DNA of 52,066 bases from an uncultured bacterium (GCA_903884945.1 CAISGR010000259.1:1-52066), one strand, 5' to 3'. Positions 8,564-17,486 are shown, numbered from the stretch's first letter. Notes: generated from the letters alone by a model not told the origin. Numbers and translations: made by a program.

Positions 8564-10006
8564 TCACGGCCCCGCCATCCCTCCTTCCCAGCCGCCGCCG
8601 AGCGCAAGGAACAGCCGAACGCGATCCGAGGCGATGGACGCATCCGAGGCCGCCAGCGCCGCTTCGGTTGTGGCAAGGCTTCGCTGCGTGTCGAGCAGTT
8701 CAAGACCCGTTCCAAGACCGCCCCGAGTCATCCGGGCCTGGAGCCCGAAAGCCCTCCCGCTCTCATCACGCGCGACCCTGAGCTTGGCATTCTGGTCCAG
8801 ATCGCGGGCATAGGTGCTGAGGACCGTCTCGGTTTCGCGGAGAGCTGCGAGGACGCTGCCGTCAAATGCCGCCAGCGTCGCGCGCGCCGCTGCATCGCTT
8901 TCCGCGATCCGCGCCCTGGCGACGCGTCGGTTCGGGAAGGACCACGAGATGAGCGGGCCGAAGCTGAACCGCAACGCCGAATCGTCGACCAGCCCACCCA
9001 CGCTCCGCGAGGTCGTGCCGAGCGATGCGCCGAGGCTGACGCTCGGATAGAGGTCCGCCGTCGCCACTCCGATGCGCGCCGTCGCAGCCGCGAGCCGGCG
9101 TTCAGCTTCGCGGATGTCGGGCCGGCGCCGGATCAGCGCCATACCGTCGCCAATCGGCAGGGGGCGGTCGACGGAAGGGATGATCCGGCAGGTCGCGAGA
9201 TTGGGCGGATAATCTTCGGGCGTCCGGCCGAGCAGCACGGCAAGACTGAATAGTGCAGCTTTGCGGCCTGCCTCGATCGGCGGCAGCGCTGCCTCGAGCT
9301 GAGCCAGAAGCGCGCGCGAGCGGGTAGCGTCGAGCGACGTGTAGAGGCCGGCGCGCACGCCTCTTTCGGTGAGGGCGAGGCTTTGCCGCTGCAGTTCGAC
9401 CGAATGGCGGGCAACGGTCATCCGCGCGCCGGCCGCGCAGGCATCTCCATAGGCGCCGACCACTCCGGCCACGACCGTCGTGCGCGCAAGGTCATAGGCG
9501 GCGGCCTGCGCTTCCGCATCGGCCTGCGCGGCCTCGATCGTGCGCCGAATCCGGCCCACGACGTCGAGTTCATAGGATATGCCGACGCCGGCGTCGAATG
9601 TCGCATGGGTCCCGTTGGGCGAGCCGAGACCGAGATTGGACGGCTCGCCCACCGATACGCCGCCCGCCGTGGAAGTCTGGACGCCCGCGCCGGCCTCGAC
9701 CTCCTGGACAATCGCGCGCGCGCGTTCGAGATTGGCCGCCGCGACCCTGAGGTCGGTGTTGGCCTCGATCGCTTCCTGGACGAGCGCATCGAGCTGGGGA
9801 ATAGCGTAGAGGCGCCACCAGCGCTGGGGCAAGGGTTCAGCCGAATAGGCCGGCGATTTTCCTTCGGCAAAGCTCGCGGGCCGATCCGAGATGCCTGCGG
9901 GCAAGGGCGGCGCCCGATAGCTGGGGCCGACCGTGGCACAGCCAGCGAGCATCAGCGCGCCCATCAGTCCGAGCGGCCTTTTCGTTCCGACGCGCCCCAT
10001 CGTCAT
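8564..10006 (-). CDS. Efflux outer-membrane lipoprotein (NodT family), AaeAB-associated
   Basis: A protein of 480 residues. The start MTMGRVGTKRPLGLMGALML followed by AGC gives a lipoprotein signal with lipobox MLAGC. Two outer-membrane efflux repeats with alanine-rich coiled coils follow (for example AAANLERARAIVQEVEAGAG), together with the GRRPDIREAERRLAAA-type block of NodT proteins (here RRRPDIREAERRLAAATARI). It overlaps the upstream adaptor gene by ATGA. It is the last intact gene of the marR-led operon and should be the outer-membrane exit for the FUSC-type pump. It is a paralogue of the lipoprotein at 1.36-2.76 kb. Substrate not shown by sequence. Confidence 0.9.
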   Translation of the reverse strand: MTMGRVGTKRPLGLMGALMLAGCATVGPSYRAPPLPAGISDRPASFAEGKSPAYSAEPLPQRWWRLYAIPQLDALVQEAIEANTDLRVAAANLERARAIVQEVEAGAGVQTSTAGGVSVGEPSNLGLGSPNGTHATFDAGVGISYELDVVGRIRRTIEAAQADAEAQAAAYDLARTTVVAGVVGAYGDACAAGARMTVARHSVELQRQSLALTERGVRAGLYTSLDATRSRALLAQLEAALPPIEAGRKAALFSLAVLLGRTPEDYPPNLATCRIIPSVDRPLPIGDGMALIRRRPDIREAERRLAAATARIGVATADLYPSVSLGASLGTTSRSVGGLVDDSALRFSFGPLISWSFPNRRVARARIAESDAAARATLAAFDGSVLAALRETETVLSTYARDLDQNAKLRVARDESGRAFGLQARMTRGGLGTGLELLDTQRSLATTEAALAASDASIASDRVRLFLALGGGWEGGMAGP

Positions 10007-10911
10007 TCGCTCCGGCCGGGGCCGAGCGCATTTTCCGCGCCATTGAGCGTCACGGTGACCGTCCGGCCCGCGATCAGATCGATGCCGGGCGGCACCTTGT
10101 CGATGGCGATCCGCACGGGGATGCGCTGGGCAAGACGGACCCAGCTGAAGGTGGGATTGACATTCGCGAGTAGCGTTCCGGACGCGGTCGTCCGTTCGCG
10201 ATCGTCAATGCCCGCCGATCGGCCTTCAACATGGCCAGAAAGCGGCCTATCCTCGCCCATTACCCGGATCGTGACGCGGACGCCGGGGCGGATGTGCGAA
10301 AGCTTCGTCTCCTCGAAATAGCCGGCAACGTAGTAGCTGTCGGAATCGACCAGCGTCATCACGGGCTGCCCGGCGGCGGCATAGGCGCCGGGGCGGAGCG
10401 AGAAATTGGTGACGATGCCGTTGACCGGCGCACGCACCTCGGCGCGCGCCAGATTGATGCGGGCGAGATCGCGATCAGCGATCGCCTGGGCATAGCGTGC
10501 GCGGGCCTCCTCGGCGGTGGAGCGGCGGTCGTCACGTTGCTGCCCCGAGACGATATCAGAGAGGGCCTGATAGCGGCGGTTCTCCCGTTCGGCGGCGTTC
10601 AACGTTGCCCGTGCCGTGGCGACAGCGGCCTCGGCCTGCTCAACGGCATTGCGCAGCCGAACATGGTCGATGGTAAACAGGATGTCGCCGCGCCTGACCA
10701 CCTGGTTGTCGCGAACGTGGACCTGCTCGACCCGGCCCGACACGTCTGCCGCGAGAGGGACCACATCCGCCCTGATCTTCCCGTCGCGCGTCTGTGGCGC
10801 GTAGGTGTAGTAATTATAGAGGTGCCAGAAGACGAACACGCCCGCACCCACCACCAGCAGGGTGAGCAAGGGCTTGAGCAGGCGGAGGAGGGTATCGCGA
10901 TCTAGGGTCAT
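10003..10911 (-). CDS. HlyD/AaeA-like efflux adaptor
   Basis: 302 residues from ATG 10911; a TTG at 10938 in the same frame would overlap the preceding gene and is less likely. One membrane helix (LLTLLVVGAGVFVFWHLYNY) near the N-terminus anchors it in the inner membrane. The lipoyl-like segment IRADVVPLAADVSGRVEQVH, a coiled-coil hairpin, the second half VRAPVNGIVTNFSLRPGAYA and the barrel-like end match AaeA/EmrA adaptors. Its place between an AaeX-like small protein, an AaeB-like FUSC pump and an outer-membrane factor fits a p-hydroxybenzoate-type efflux system. Known AaeAB exports aromatic carboxylic acids; the substrate here is inferred. Confidence 0.88.
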   Translation of the reverse strand: MTLDRDTLLRLLKPLLTLLVVGAGVFVFWHLYNYYTYAPQTRDGKIRADVVPLAADVSGRVEQVHVRDNQVVRRGDILFTIDHVRLRNAVEQAEAAVATARATLNAAERENRRYQALSDIVSGQQRDDRRSTAEEARARYAQAIADRDLARINLARAEVRAPVNGIVTNFSLRPGAYAAAGQPVMTLVDSDSYYVAGYFEETKLSHIRPGVRVTIRVMGEDRPLSGHVEGRSAGIDDRERTTASGTLLANVNPTFSWVRLAQRIPVRIAIDKVPPGIDLIAGRTVTVTLNGAENALGPGRSE

Positions 10912-10921
10912 GGCGGGCACT

Positions 10922-11134
10922 TCAGGATGCGGTGACAAGGCGTAGAGCCAGAAAGGCGGTGCCGGTCAGGATGAGGAACAGGGCGGTGTCGAACAGCGGG
11001 CGCTGCCAGACGAGGCGGTAGAAGCTGATGGACTCGAGCACCCGCGACAGCAGCAGGCGCATCGCGAAGCCGAGGATCGCGCAGAGGAGCAGCGGCGAAA
11101 CGAACACGCCCGCGATGTCGATTTCGCCGATCAT
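10922..11134 (-). CDS. DUF1656 (AaeX-like) small membrane protein
   Basis: A 70-residue protein with two hydrophobic stretches: SPLLLCAILGFAMRLLLSRV and LFDTALFLILTGTAFLALRL. It starts MIGEIDIAGVFVSPLLL, the usual opening of DUF1656 proteins, which almost always sit between an AaeB-type pump and its AaeA adaptor, exactly as here. It overlaps the FUSC gene by ATGA and ends 10 bases before the adaptor start. The molecular role of the family is not established. Confidence 0.9.
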   Translation of the reverse strand: MIGEIDIAGVFVSPLLLCAILGFAMRLLLSRVLESISFYRLVWQRPLFDTALFLILTGTAFLALRLVTAS

Positions 11135-13113
11135 GTCGCCGGTACCCAGGCCGGCGCGCGCTCGAACAGGGCGATGCGCAGACCCGCTAAGGCATGAATG
11201 GCGCGGTCGGGGCGAGCGCCGGGCGAACCATCTCCCGGCCAGAGCGCATCAAGTGCTTCGTCGATGAGCGCGAGCAGACGGGACGACGGCTGCGGCTTGT
11301 CGAACTCGCTGCGGAGTTGATCGAGAACCCGATCCGTCGCCTGCCGCCCATCGGCGGGAAGCGCGTTGCCCATCGAGCGCAGGTCGGCGACGTTCGCGCC
11401 GACCCGCAGCCGGATGAGCAGGCCGGCGCTCCGCTCGACCTGCCCGGCTGCGGCAAGGCGCGCCGTCACCACCGAAATGCGGTCGAGCGCCCGCTGGACA
11501 TAGCTGTCCCGCAACCGTCGGCTGGGCGACCGGCTCAGCCGCGCGATCTCGCGCGCTTCGATGCGGAGGACGCGCTGAAGCTGATGCTGCACGCCCCAGG
11601 TACGGAACAGGCCGGCGCCGAGAATGGCGGTGAATATGCCCAGCATGCTGGCGACGCTCGCCTCGACGAAGGTTCCGAAATCGGGCGGCGAATAATGGCC
11701 CTGTAGATTGATGTTGCTGAGCCCGAAGGCGAGGATCAGCGTCGCCATCGGACTGACGGCCGCCCAGACGCCCAGCGGCAGCATGAACAGGCCCATCATC
11801 ATCGCAAAGGTCGCGAAATCGGCAGCGAGCGGGAGCAGGCCGTAGCACAGGATCCCCGCCAGCAGGGTCGCGAGCAGGGCGAAACGCGCGAACATTCCGA
11901 TCGCTCTGCCAGGCTCGTCGCCGCCGCCGAAGAAGGCCAGCGCTATCGTGCTGAACAGGACAGCGTTCGCGCCCTGATGCCAGCCCGTCGCATACCAGAG
12001 CCCGCAGAGGAGGGCGTAGGTTACGAGGATTCCCGCCGCGATCCGGGCAGCGTGATCAATGTCGGGGTTGAGCGGAAACGCCTGCGTCTCGCTGACTGTT
12101 CGCGCGAGCGCGGGCGCAAGCTTCGCCTTTCCGCTCAACGCCGCCTCGATCCGCGAAACCTCGCTCCAGAGCGTCAGCATTTCCGTCAGCATGTCGGCCA
12201 GCGCATCATGAACGAGTTGCTGCCACGCGCGCGCGCGACTGGCATCGAGCGGAAGCGAGCGCACGGCATCGGCCAGATCGGGTGGCGGTTCCGTACCGGC
12301 ATCGAGATGGGCCCTGGCCGTGGCGAGAGAGGGTCGGAGGGCCAAGCGCTCCGCTTCGCCAAGGCCCGCGATGCGGCTGCCGATCGCGGAAAGGAGCGGG
12401 ACTATGCGCAGCAGGCGTTGCTGGATCGCGAGCGCGTGCCGCAGGTCATCGCGATGGATCGTCGGATCGTAGCGCAGCGCACCGGTCAGCTGTGACAGGG
12501 ATGTGATGTCGGCCAGCGTCTTTAGCCGGTCATGCTCTCCTTGGGCGTCCGCCTCATGGCCATCAAGGACATCCTTCGCCCAGGTCTCGATGCTGGGCAG
12601 CCAGCGATGCAGGCGCGCGCGTAGCGCACCTTCAAGAGAACGCGGAGCGATCACGCCGTCAACGAGGGTCGTCGCGAGGATGCCGAGGGTGATTTCGCTG
12701 ACCCGCGCCACAACGGTATCGAACATGATCTCCGGATGATCCACGCCGGCGACCGCCACCAGCATGAGCGTGATCGCGAAAAGCTGGAAGCCGTAGCTGC
12801 GCGGCGTGCGGTCGAGGAAAGAAATACCGAACGCCAGGGTTGCCACGATTCCCGACGCCGCGATCAGCAGCAGCGGCGCGCTCGCAAATAGCGCGACCAT
12901 GGCAAGCGTGACGAAGCCGGCGCAGGAAGTTCCGGTGAACCGATAGACGGCCTTCGACCGGATCGCCCCGCTCATGGGGTTCATGCAGACGCAGCAGGTG
13001 ACAAGTGCCCAGTAAGGATTGGGCAGGCCGATCCGCACCGCTATCGCGAATGCGATCATGCCCGCGACGAACAGCTTAACAGAGAAGATCAGCTGATCGG
13101 CGCTGACCTTCAT
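11131..13113 (-). CDS. FUSC-family (AaeB-like) aromatic acid exporter
   Basis: The protein has 660 residues, the normal AaeB length. It has two similar halves, each with a block of about five to six membrane helices (residues about 10-160 and 370-510), separated and followed by cytoplasmic helical regions. The first block begins KLFVAGMIAFAIAVRIGLPN PYWA-like sequence, typical of the fusaric-acid resistance family. It starts at ATG 13113, overlapping the marR stop by ATGA, and its own stop overlaps the DUF1656 start. It is the inner-membrane pump of this operon, probably for aromatic or other organic acids, and probably controlled by the co-transcribed MarR protein. Confidence 0.9.
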   Translation of the reverse strand: MKVSADQLIFSVKLFVAGMIAFAIAVRIGLPNPYWALVTCCVCMNPMSGAIRSKAVYRFTGTSCAGFVTLAMVALFASAPLLLIAASGIVATLAFGISFLDRTPRSYGFQLFAITLMLVAVAGVDHPEIMFDTVVARVSEITLGILATTLVDGVIAPRSLEGALRARLHRWLPSIETWAKDVLDGHEADAQGEHDRLKTLADITSLSQLTGALRYDPTIHRDDLRHALAIQQRLLRIVPLLSAIGSRIAGLGEAERLALRPSLATARAHLDAGTEPPPDLADAVRSLPLDASRARAWQQLVHDALADMLTEMLTLWSEVSRIEAALSGKAKLAPALARTVSETQAFPLNPDIDHAARIAAGILVTYALLCGLWYATGWHQGANAVLFSTIALAFFGGGDEPGRAIGMFARFALLATLLAGILCYGLLPLAADFATFAMMMGLFMLPLGVWAAVSPMATLILAFGLSNINLQGHYSPPDFGTFVEASVASMLGIFTAILGAGLFRTWGVQHQLQRVLRIEAREIARLSRSPSRRLRDSYVQRALDRISVVTARLAAAGQVERSAGLLIRLRVGANVADLRSMGNALPADGRQATDRVLDQLRSEFDKPQPSSRLLALIDEALDALWPGDGSPGARPDRAIHALAGLRIALFERAPAWVPAT

Positions 13114-13592
13114 CGGCCCGTCCGCGTCTGCTGCAGGAACTGACCGATCCGTTCCTCGAACAAACGCAGCGTGCGCGTCGTCGTTTCGATGTCCTGCGAA
13201 GGAAGATCACCAAGGAGATCGTCGCGGAGCCGCATGACCGCCTTTTCCATCTTCCTTGCAAGGTCACGACCTTTCGGCATGACATGGATCGTCTTGATGC
13301 GCCGGTCGTCGGGAGAATCGCGCCGCTCGAGCAGGTTGGCGGCTTCGGCCTGGTCGAGAATGCGCACCATGCCGCCCGGATTGACCCCGACTTCCTCGGC
13401 CAGCGCGTTCTGCCTGACACCCTTGTCTCCATGACGGGACGCCAGAATGAGCGCCGAAATGAGCGATGCGGGAAGTCCGAAGTCGGCGAGTGCGAGACTG
13501 ACTGCCTGAACCCAGACACGCCGGATCGGCTGCAAAGCGTTCGTGAGTTCAAAAAGCGCGACGGGGCTGGTTCTGGATCGGTCGCAGGGCAT
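13110..13592 (-). CDS. MarR-family transcriptional regulator
   Basis: 160 residues with a winged helix-turn-helix: recognition region NALAEEVGVNPGGMVRILDQ and wing ERRDSPDDRRIKTIHVMPKG, both standard MarR features. It is the first gene of a five-gene operon with two ATGA overlaps downstream. MarR proteins of this arrangement usually repress their own efflux operon and are released by phenolic ligands. An AT-rich stretch with a perfect CAATT-A-AATTG palindrome lies about 56 bases upstream. Function is inferred from family and position. Confidence 0.9.
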   Translation of the reverse strand: MPCDRSRTSPVALFELTNALQPIRRVWVQAVSLALADFGLPASLISALILASRHGDKGVRQNALAEEVGVNPGGMVRILDQAEAANLLERRDSPDDRRIKTIHVMPKGRDLARKMEKAVMRLRDDLLGDLPSQDIETTTRTLRLFEERIGQFLQQTRTGR

Positions 13593-13625
13593 GCGCGGCT
13601 ACCTAGTCCATCATCCGATTACGTT

Positions 13626-13658
13626 CAATATACAATCATTGCCTTAACAATTAAATTG
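13626..13658. promoter_or_regulatory. Candidate MarR operator/promoter region
   Basis: This AT-rich stretch upstream of marR contains CAAT (13626-13629) facing ATTG (13638-13641) and a perfect 11-base palindrome CAATTAAATTG (13648-13658). Short AATT-centred palindromes of this kind resemble MarR/OhrR-type sites. No unambiguous -35/-10 pair could be fixed by eye. Confidence 0.4.
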
Positions 13659-13676
13659 GGCAGGCTGAACACGCCA

Positions 13677-13957
13677 ATGAGCCATGCGGTGCGCAAGATC
13701 AGGGGTTACCGGTCTTCTGACAAGAACGGCGAATGGCTCACGATGTGGGACGCGGCCGCCAAACTCGGAGTCCCGCACGTCAAGATCCAACGCTTCATCA
13801 GGAATGGCATATCGCCGCCGAGTAGGTCATGCGCTACGCGCCCTATCAAATCCGCTCCAGCGACCTCGAAGACGAGTGGATCAAGGCCAAACTGGCGCGC
13901 CCAATCCCGTGTCGCGCCCAAGACGACAACCAGGAATCGCTATTTTCCGACATTTGA
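13677..13957 (+). pseudogene. Serine recombinase, C-terminal remnant
   Basis: The first part reads GEWLTMWDAAAKLGVPHVKI then QRFIRNGI. After a one-base frame change it continues MRYAPYQIRSSDLEDEWIKA and ends CRAQDDNQESLFSDI with TGA at 13955-13957. This is the helix-turn-helix-like tail of large serine recombinases (usual pattern: AAxxLGV, AEQVVxxAPYQIRxxDL). An in-frame TAG also stands where the glutamine of AEQV is expected. The catalytic resolvase domain is absent, so it is a dead fragment of a mobile element. Confidence 0.6.
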
Positions 13958-14000
13958 AAAGGGGGTGCACAACGAATCAGCCTTTGCCCTGCGCTGAAAA

Positions 14001-14102
14001 TCCTGGCTCTTCACCGGTTCAGACCGCGGCGGTCAGCGCACCGCCGTCATGATGAGCCTCATTGCCACGGCAAAGCTCAACGACATCGATCCGCAAGCCT
14101 GA
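14001..14102 (+). pseudogene. IS66-family transposase, C-terminal remnant
   Basis: The frame reads SWLFTGSDRGGQRTAVMMSL then IATAKLNDIDPQA and a TGA where IS66 TnpC normally has tryptophan (DPQAWLADVLARI). This is the conserved end of the IS66 transposase. It lies on the same strand as the internal IS66 piece at 977-1168. The about 120 bases after it, up to the SDR stop, hold no gene I can support. Confidence 0.65.
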
Positions 14103-14222
14103 CCGATTTTGCCGGCGACGATGACGATGTTCTGCTTGATAAGCTCCAGTGTTTCCTGCCGTCGGGACCGTCCCTTCGACAAGCCCGGGGAAGCCCCGTC
14201 GGTTGTCTTCTGCCCCGGTGCC

Positions 14223-15146
14223 TCAGATCGGATCCCAAGAGAAGACGTCACCCGAACGCTCCGGCGGGGTGAAAGCCGCGCGGAAGGCAGGCAGGGCGCG
14301 TTCTGCAATCAGGGCCGGCGTCCAGCCACCTCCCGATTGGACGCTGCGGATCGGTCGCATGGCGTTGAACAGGAACAGCTCGTTGAGACGCGCTGCGAAG
14401 ACCTGCCCGGTAACACCCTCTGCCGCCGCCGAGGCCAGGAAGACGACGAGCGGCGCGTTGGTTTCCGGTGTCATGCGCTTCATGCGTTCGACACGCGCCT
14501 GTTCCTCCGGTGTCGTTGCAGGAATGGAACTTGTCATCCGGCTCCAGGCGAAGGGCGCGACGCAGTTCGAGCGCACGCCGAACCGGCTCATGTCCAGAGC
14601 GATTGATTTCGAAAGGCCGACGATACCGAGCTTGGCCGCGGAATAATTCGCCTGACCGAAATTTCCGATCAGCCCCGAGGTGCTGGTCATATGCACGAAA
14701 GCGCCGCTGCCCTGGGCCCGAAACGGCTCGGCCGCCGCACGGCTCATGTAGAAGCTGCCGTTCAGGTGGACGTTGATCACCGCTTCCCAATCGGACGGAT
14801 CCATCTTGTGGAAGATGACATCCCGAAGTATCCCGGCATTGTTGACCACCACATCGACCTGGCCAAAGCTGTCCATCGCCATCTCGATGGTGCGGCGCGC
14901 GGCATTCCATTCGGACACGCTTTCGCCCGAGATGATCGCCTGCCCGCCGATCTCTTCGATCATCGCCCGGGTTTCCTCCGCGGGTGCGCTGGAGCGCTCG
15001 CCGCTTCCTCCCAGTGATACGCCGATATCGTTGATCACCACGCGAGTGCCCGCCTTGGCGAATTCCAGCGCGATGCCGCGACCGATCCCGCCGCCCGCTC
15101 CCGTGATGACCGCAACCTTGCCCTCAAGTCCCAAACCCACTGTCAT
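14223..15146 (-). CDS. Short-chain dehydrogenase, 3-hydroxyacyl-CoA type
   Basis: 307 residues from ATG 15146, preceded by an excellent ribosome site (AAGGAGGAAG). NAD-binding motif TGAGGGIGRG is at residues 15-24, NNAG in the middle, and the catalytic set S/Y-x3-K in TSTSGLIGNFGQANYSAAK. The size and C-terminal extension resemble the dehydrogenase domain of the peroxisomal multifunctional enzyme (HSD17B4) and bacterial (3R)-hydroxyacyl-CoA dehydrogenases, which fits a MaoC-type R-hydratase in the same operon. Last gene of the operon, 28 bases after the acyl-CoA dehydrogenase. Substrate specificity is inferred. Confidence 0.85.
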   Translation of the reverse strand: MTVGLGLEGKVAVITGAGGGIGRGIALEFAKAGTRVVINDIGVSLGGSGERSSAPAEETRAMIEEIGGQAIISGESVSEWNAARRTIEMAMDSFGQVDVVVNNAGILRDVIFHKMDPSDWEAVINVHLNGSFYMSRAAAEPFRAQGSGAFVHMTSTSGLIGNFGQANYSAAKLGIVGLSKSIALDMSRFGVRSNCVAPFAWSRMTSSIPATTPEEQARVERMKRMTPETNAPLVVFLASAAAEGVTGQVFAARLNELFLFNAMRPIRSVQSGGGWTPALIAERALPAFRAAFTPPERSGDVFSWDPI

Positions 15147-15174
15147 TTCGTACTTCCTCCTTGAACAGGCTGCC

Positions 15175-16431
15175 TTATCGGCCGAGACCGAGCACTTGCT
15201 TGGCAACAATGTTGCGCTGAATTTCGGATGACCCGCCATAAATCGACGTCGGGCGTGCCTGAAGGAAGACGCTGCCAGGATAGAGCGTCGGCGTGTCCGG
15301 CAACTGTCCGGCAAGTGTTCCCAGTTCCCCGGCAACGTCCATGATGCGGTCTGTGATCTTCTGGTAGAGCGCGGATTGGTTGATCTTGAGCATGGAAACG
15401 TCGGGACCGAGCCTTTCGCCGCGTCGCACCTTGTCTGCGAAGCTCGTGTAGAAGGACTTGTGGTCCTCGAGTTCCATGCGCAATCCGTTGAGGAGCGATG
15501 CATGGTCGCCGCTCTTCCCCAGATGGTCGCAAAGCCGCTCGAGATGGCCGAGCGCGCCTTCTGATTGCTTTGGCGAGCCCAGGAACAGGCGTTCGAAGCC
15601 AAGGAGGTTCTTGGCGATGGTCCAACCCTCGTTCACCTCGCCGACAATCGCGTCAGCGGGAATGCGGACATCGTCGAAGAAGACCTCTGCAAATTCGGCG
15701 TGCAGGTCGATGTTGACGATCGAACGCACCTTTACGCCGGGCATATCCATCGGCATAAGAAAGAAGCTTATGCCCTTTTGCTTGGCGGCCTGAGGATCCG
15801 TGCGGGCAAGCACGAAAATCCATTGCGCGTCCATGCCCAGCGTCGTCCAGACCTTCTGGCCGTTGATTACCCACTGATCGGCTTCGCGCACAGCGGAGGT
15901 ACGGAGCGCCGCCAGGTCGGAGCCGGCATCGGGTTCGCTATAGCCTTGACACCAGATGATTTCGCCCGAGAGGATCTTCGGCAGATGGTAGGCGCGTTGA
16001 GCATCGGTTCCATGGGCGATCAGGAGAGGACCTACCATGGTCAGTCCGGTATCAGGCAGTCGGGCGCAACCATAGCGTTCCATTTCCTCGATCATGATCA
16101 GCAGCTTCGAGGGCGACAGTCCCATCCCCCCATATTCGCGCGGCCAGCCAGGCGCCAGCCAGCCCTGCTGCGACAGGATCCTGTACCAGGGCATGGCTTC
16201 TGCAGCGTGCAACCGTTTGGGGGGACTACGCAGGTTCTGCGGATAGCTGGCGGCGATCCAGTTCCGGACCGCCGCGCGGAAGTCGGCGTCTGTGAGCGGG
16301 TCCAGGTCCGCATGCGGCTGTGGCGCGGTCGGGCTAGTGATGGCTGTCATGTCGCTCTCCCCGGATAGGGGTGCGGGTTTCCCGAAAAAGGCTGCGCGCC
16401 CTTCCTCAACAGTCGCCATGATCCCGCTCAT
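15175..16431 (-). CDS. Acyl-CoA dehydrogenase, large partner
   Basis: 418 residues with the three-domain acyl-CoA dehydrogenase fold: N-terminal helices, the FAD-contacting segment WCQGYSEPDAGSDLAALRTS, INGQKVWTT, and a C-terminal helical bundle ending RPTSIYGGSSEIQRNI. In the medium/short-chain enzymes the catalytic glutamate stands in YEGT at this place; here it is YGGS, so the base must come from elsewhere or from the partner. It resembles the large subunits of paired enzymes such as PimC or ChsE-type dehydrogenases. The start overlaps the upstream dehydrogenase stop by ATGA. ATG 16350, with GGGGAGAG before it, is a possible shorter start. Confidence 0.85.
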   Translation of the reverse strand: MSGIMATVEEGRAAFFGKPAPLSGESDMTAITSPTAPQPHADLDPLTDADFRAAVRNWIAASYPQNLRSPPKRLHAAEAMPWYRILSQQGWLAPGWPREYGGMGLSPSKLLIMIEEMERYGCARLPDTGLTMVGPLLIAHGTDAQRAYHLPKILSGEIIWCQGYSEPDAGSDLAALRTSAVREADQWVINGQKVWTTLGMDAQWIFVLARTDPQAAKQKGISFFLMPMDMPGVKVRSIVNIDLHAEFAEVFFDDVRIPADAIVGEVNEGWTIAKNLLGFERLFLGSPKQSEGALGHLERLCDHLGKSGDHASLLNGLRMELEDHKSFYTSFADKVRRGERLGPDVSMLKINQSALYQKITDRIMDVAGELGTLAGQLPDTPTLYPGSVFLQARPTSIYGGSSEIQRNIVAKQVLGLGR

Positions 16432-17486
16432 GGCCGTCCCTCCCTCAGGCCGCCGTAACGTTGGCGATGAAAGCCGGCACTGCCGTAGCGCGGCGCCAGC
16501 ACCATGGCGCGGCGCAGGAACAAGCCGATATCGGCCTCGTCGGTGTAACCGATGGCACCGTGAAACTGCACCGCCTGTCGCGTGACCAGCATGGCGGCAT
16601 CGGCCGCCCGCGCCTTCGCCCTGGAGGTGATACGACGGCAGTCGTCGCCCGTATCGAAGGTTTCGACGGCATCGCGCAGCACCGCCCGCGTCAAGCCAAT
16701 CTCGATTTCCATATCCACAGCCTTGTGCTGCAACGCCTGGAAGTAGCCGATTGGTTGGCCGAACTGGACGCGAGTCTTGAGGTAGTCAAGCGTGATGGCA
16801 AAGGCGCGCTCCATGAGTCCGAGCAATGCCGACGCCGTGGCCAGGGCCGCGGCTTCGAGCGCCTTCGCATCGGGCGCCGATAACCGTTTCGCCTCGACCC
16901 CATCGAGGATCAAGGTCGCCGTGTGACCGCCGTCGAGGGTGCTTTCGATTTCAAGCGACACGCCCGCGGCTTTCGCGTCGATCAACCAGCAGGCTTCCGT
17001 TGAAACGACCAGAAATACATCGGCGGCGGCGGCCATTGGCACGAAACGCCGTCTTCCCGATATCCGCCCCTCGGCCTCGGTGATGCCTCCGGCGAGCGTG
17101 AGGCCATCGGGGGTATCGAGCCAGGCCGGCAAGACAAGCTTGTCACCGCTCAACGCTTCGGCGGGTGCGTCCTTGCCCATGAGATCGAGAGCAAGCTGGG
17201 CCTCGATGAACGGCTCGGGCAGCAACGCCGCTCCGACTTCACCGGCGAGTGCCGCATATTCCGCCATGCCGAGACCTGCCCCGCCTGCCGTTTCTGGCAG
17301 CCGAATTCCAAGCCACCCCATGGCGGAAATCTCGCTCCAGCGTCCTCGATCCATTCCCGGCCTGCCAAAGCGCAGATGTCGAACCGCCTTGAGATCGCCA
17401 TCGCGCGGGGCAATGCCTGCGGCGCTTTCGACCAGCAGGCGCACCCCCTCAAGCCTGTCCTCGCCCGTTGCGAGCGCTGCAGCCAT
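16428..17486 (-). CDS. Acyl-CoA dehydrogenase, small partner
   Basis: 352 residues, shorter than a self-sufficient acyl-CoA dehydrogenase. The N-terminal half is divergent (GWLGIRLPETAGGAGLGMAE is recognisable) and the C-terminal bundle carries TRVQFGQPIGYFQALQHKAV and VQFHGAIGYTDEADIGLFLR. Ribosome site GGAGGAAA precedes ATG 17486. Its four-base overlap with the larger dehydrogenase gene, and the division into a complete and a reduced member, fit a heteromeric enzyme as known for steroid side-chain (ChsE1-ChsE2) and pimeloyl-CoA dehydrogenases. Such pairs act on bulky or ring-bearing CoA esters. The complex is inferred. Confidence 0.85.
   Translation of the reverse strand: MAAALATGEDRLEGVRLLVESAAGIAPRDGDLKAVRHLRFGRPGMDRGRWSEISAMGWLGIRLPETAGGAGLGMAEYAALAGEVGAALLPEPFIEAQLALDLMGKDAPAEALSGDKLVLPAWLDTPDGLTLAGGITEAEGRISGRRRFVPMAAAADVFLVVSTEACWLIDAKAAGVSLEIESTLDGGHTATLILDGVEAKRLSAPDAKALEAAALATASALLGLMERAFAITLDYLKTRVQFGQPIGYFQALQHKAVDMEIEIGLTRAVLRDAVETFDTGDDCRRITSRAKARAADAAMLVTRQAVQFHGAIGYTDEADIGLFLRRAMVLAPRYGSAGFHRQRYGGLREGRP

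Noticed and set aside
8020..8715. 231-codon minus-strand frame as an intact gene
   Set aside because: Its first 50 codons lie inside the outer-membrane lipoprotein gene, and only a part in the middle is protein-like; the coherent sequence changes frame, so a broken gene is the better reading.
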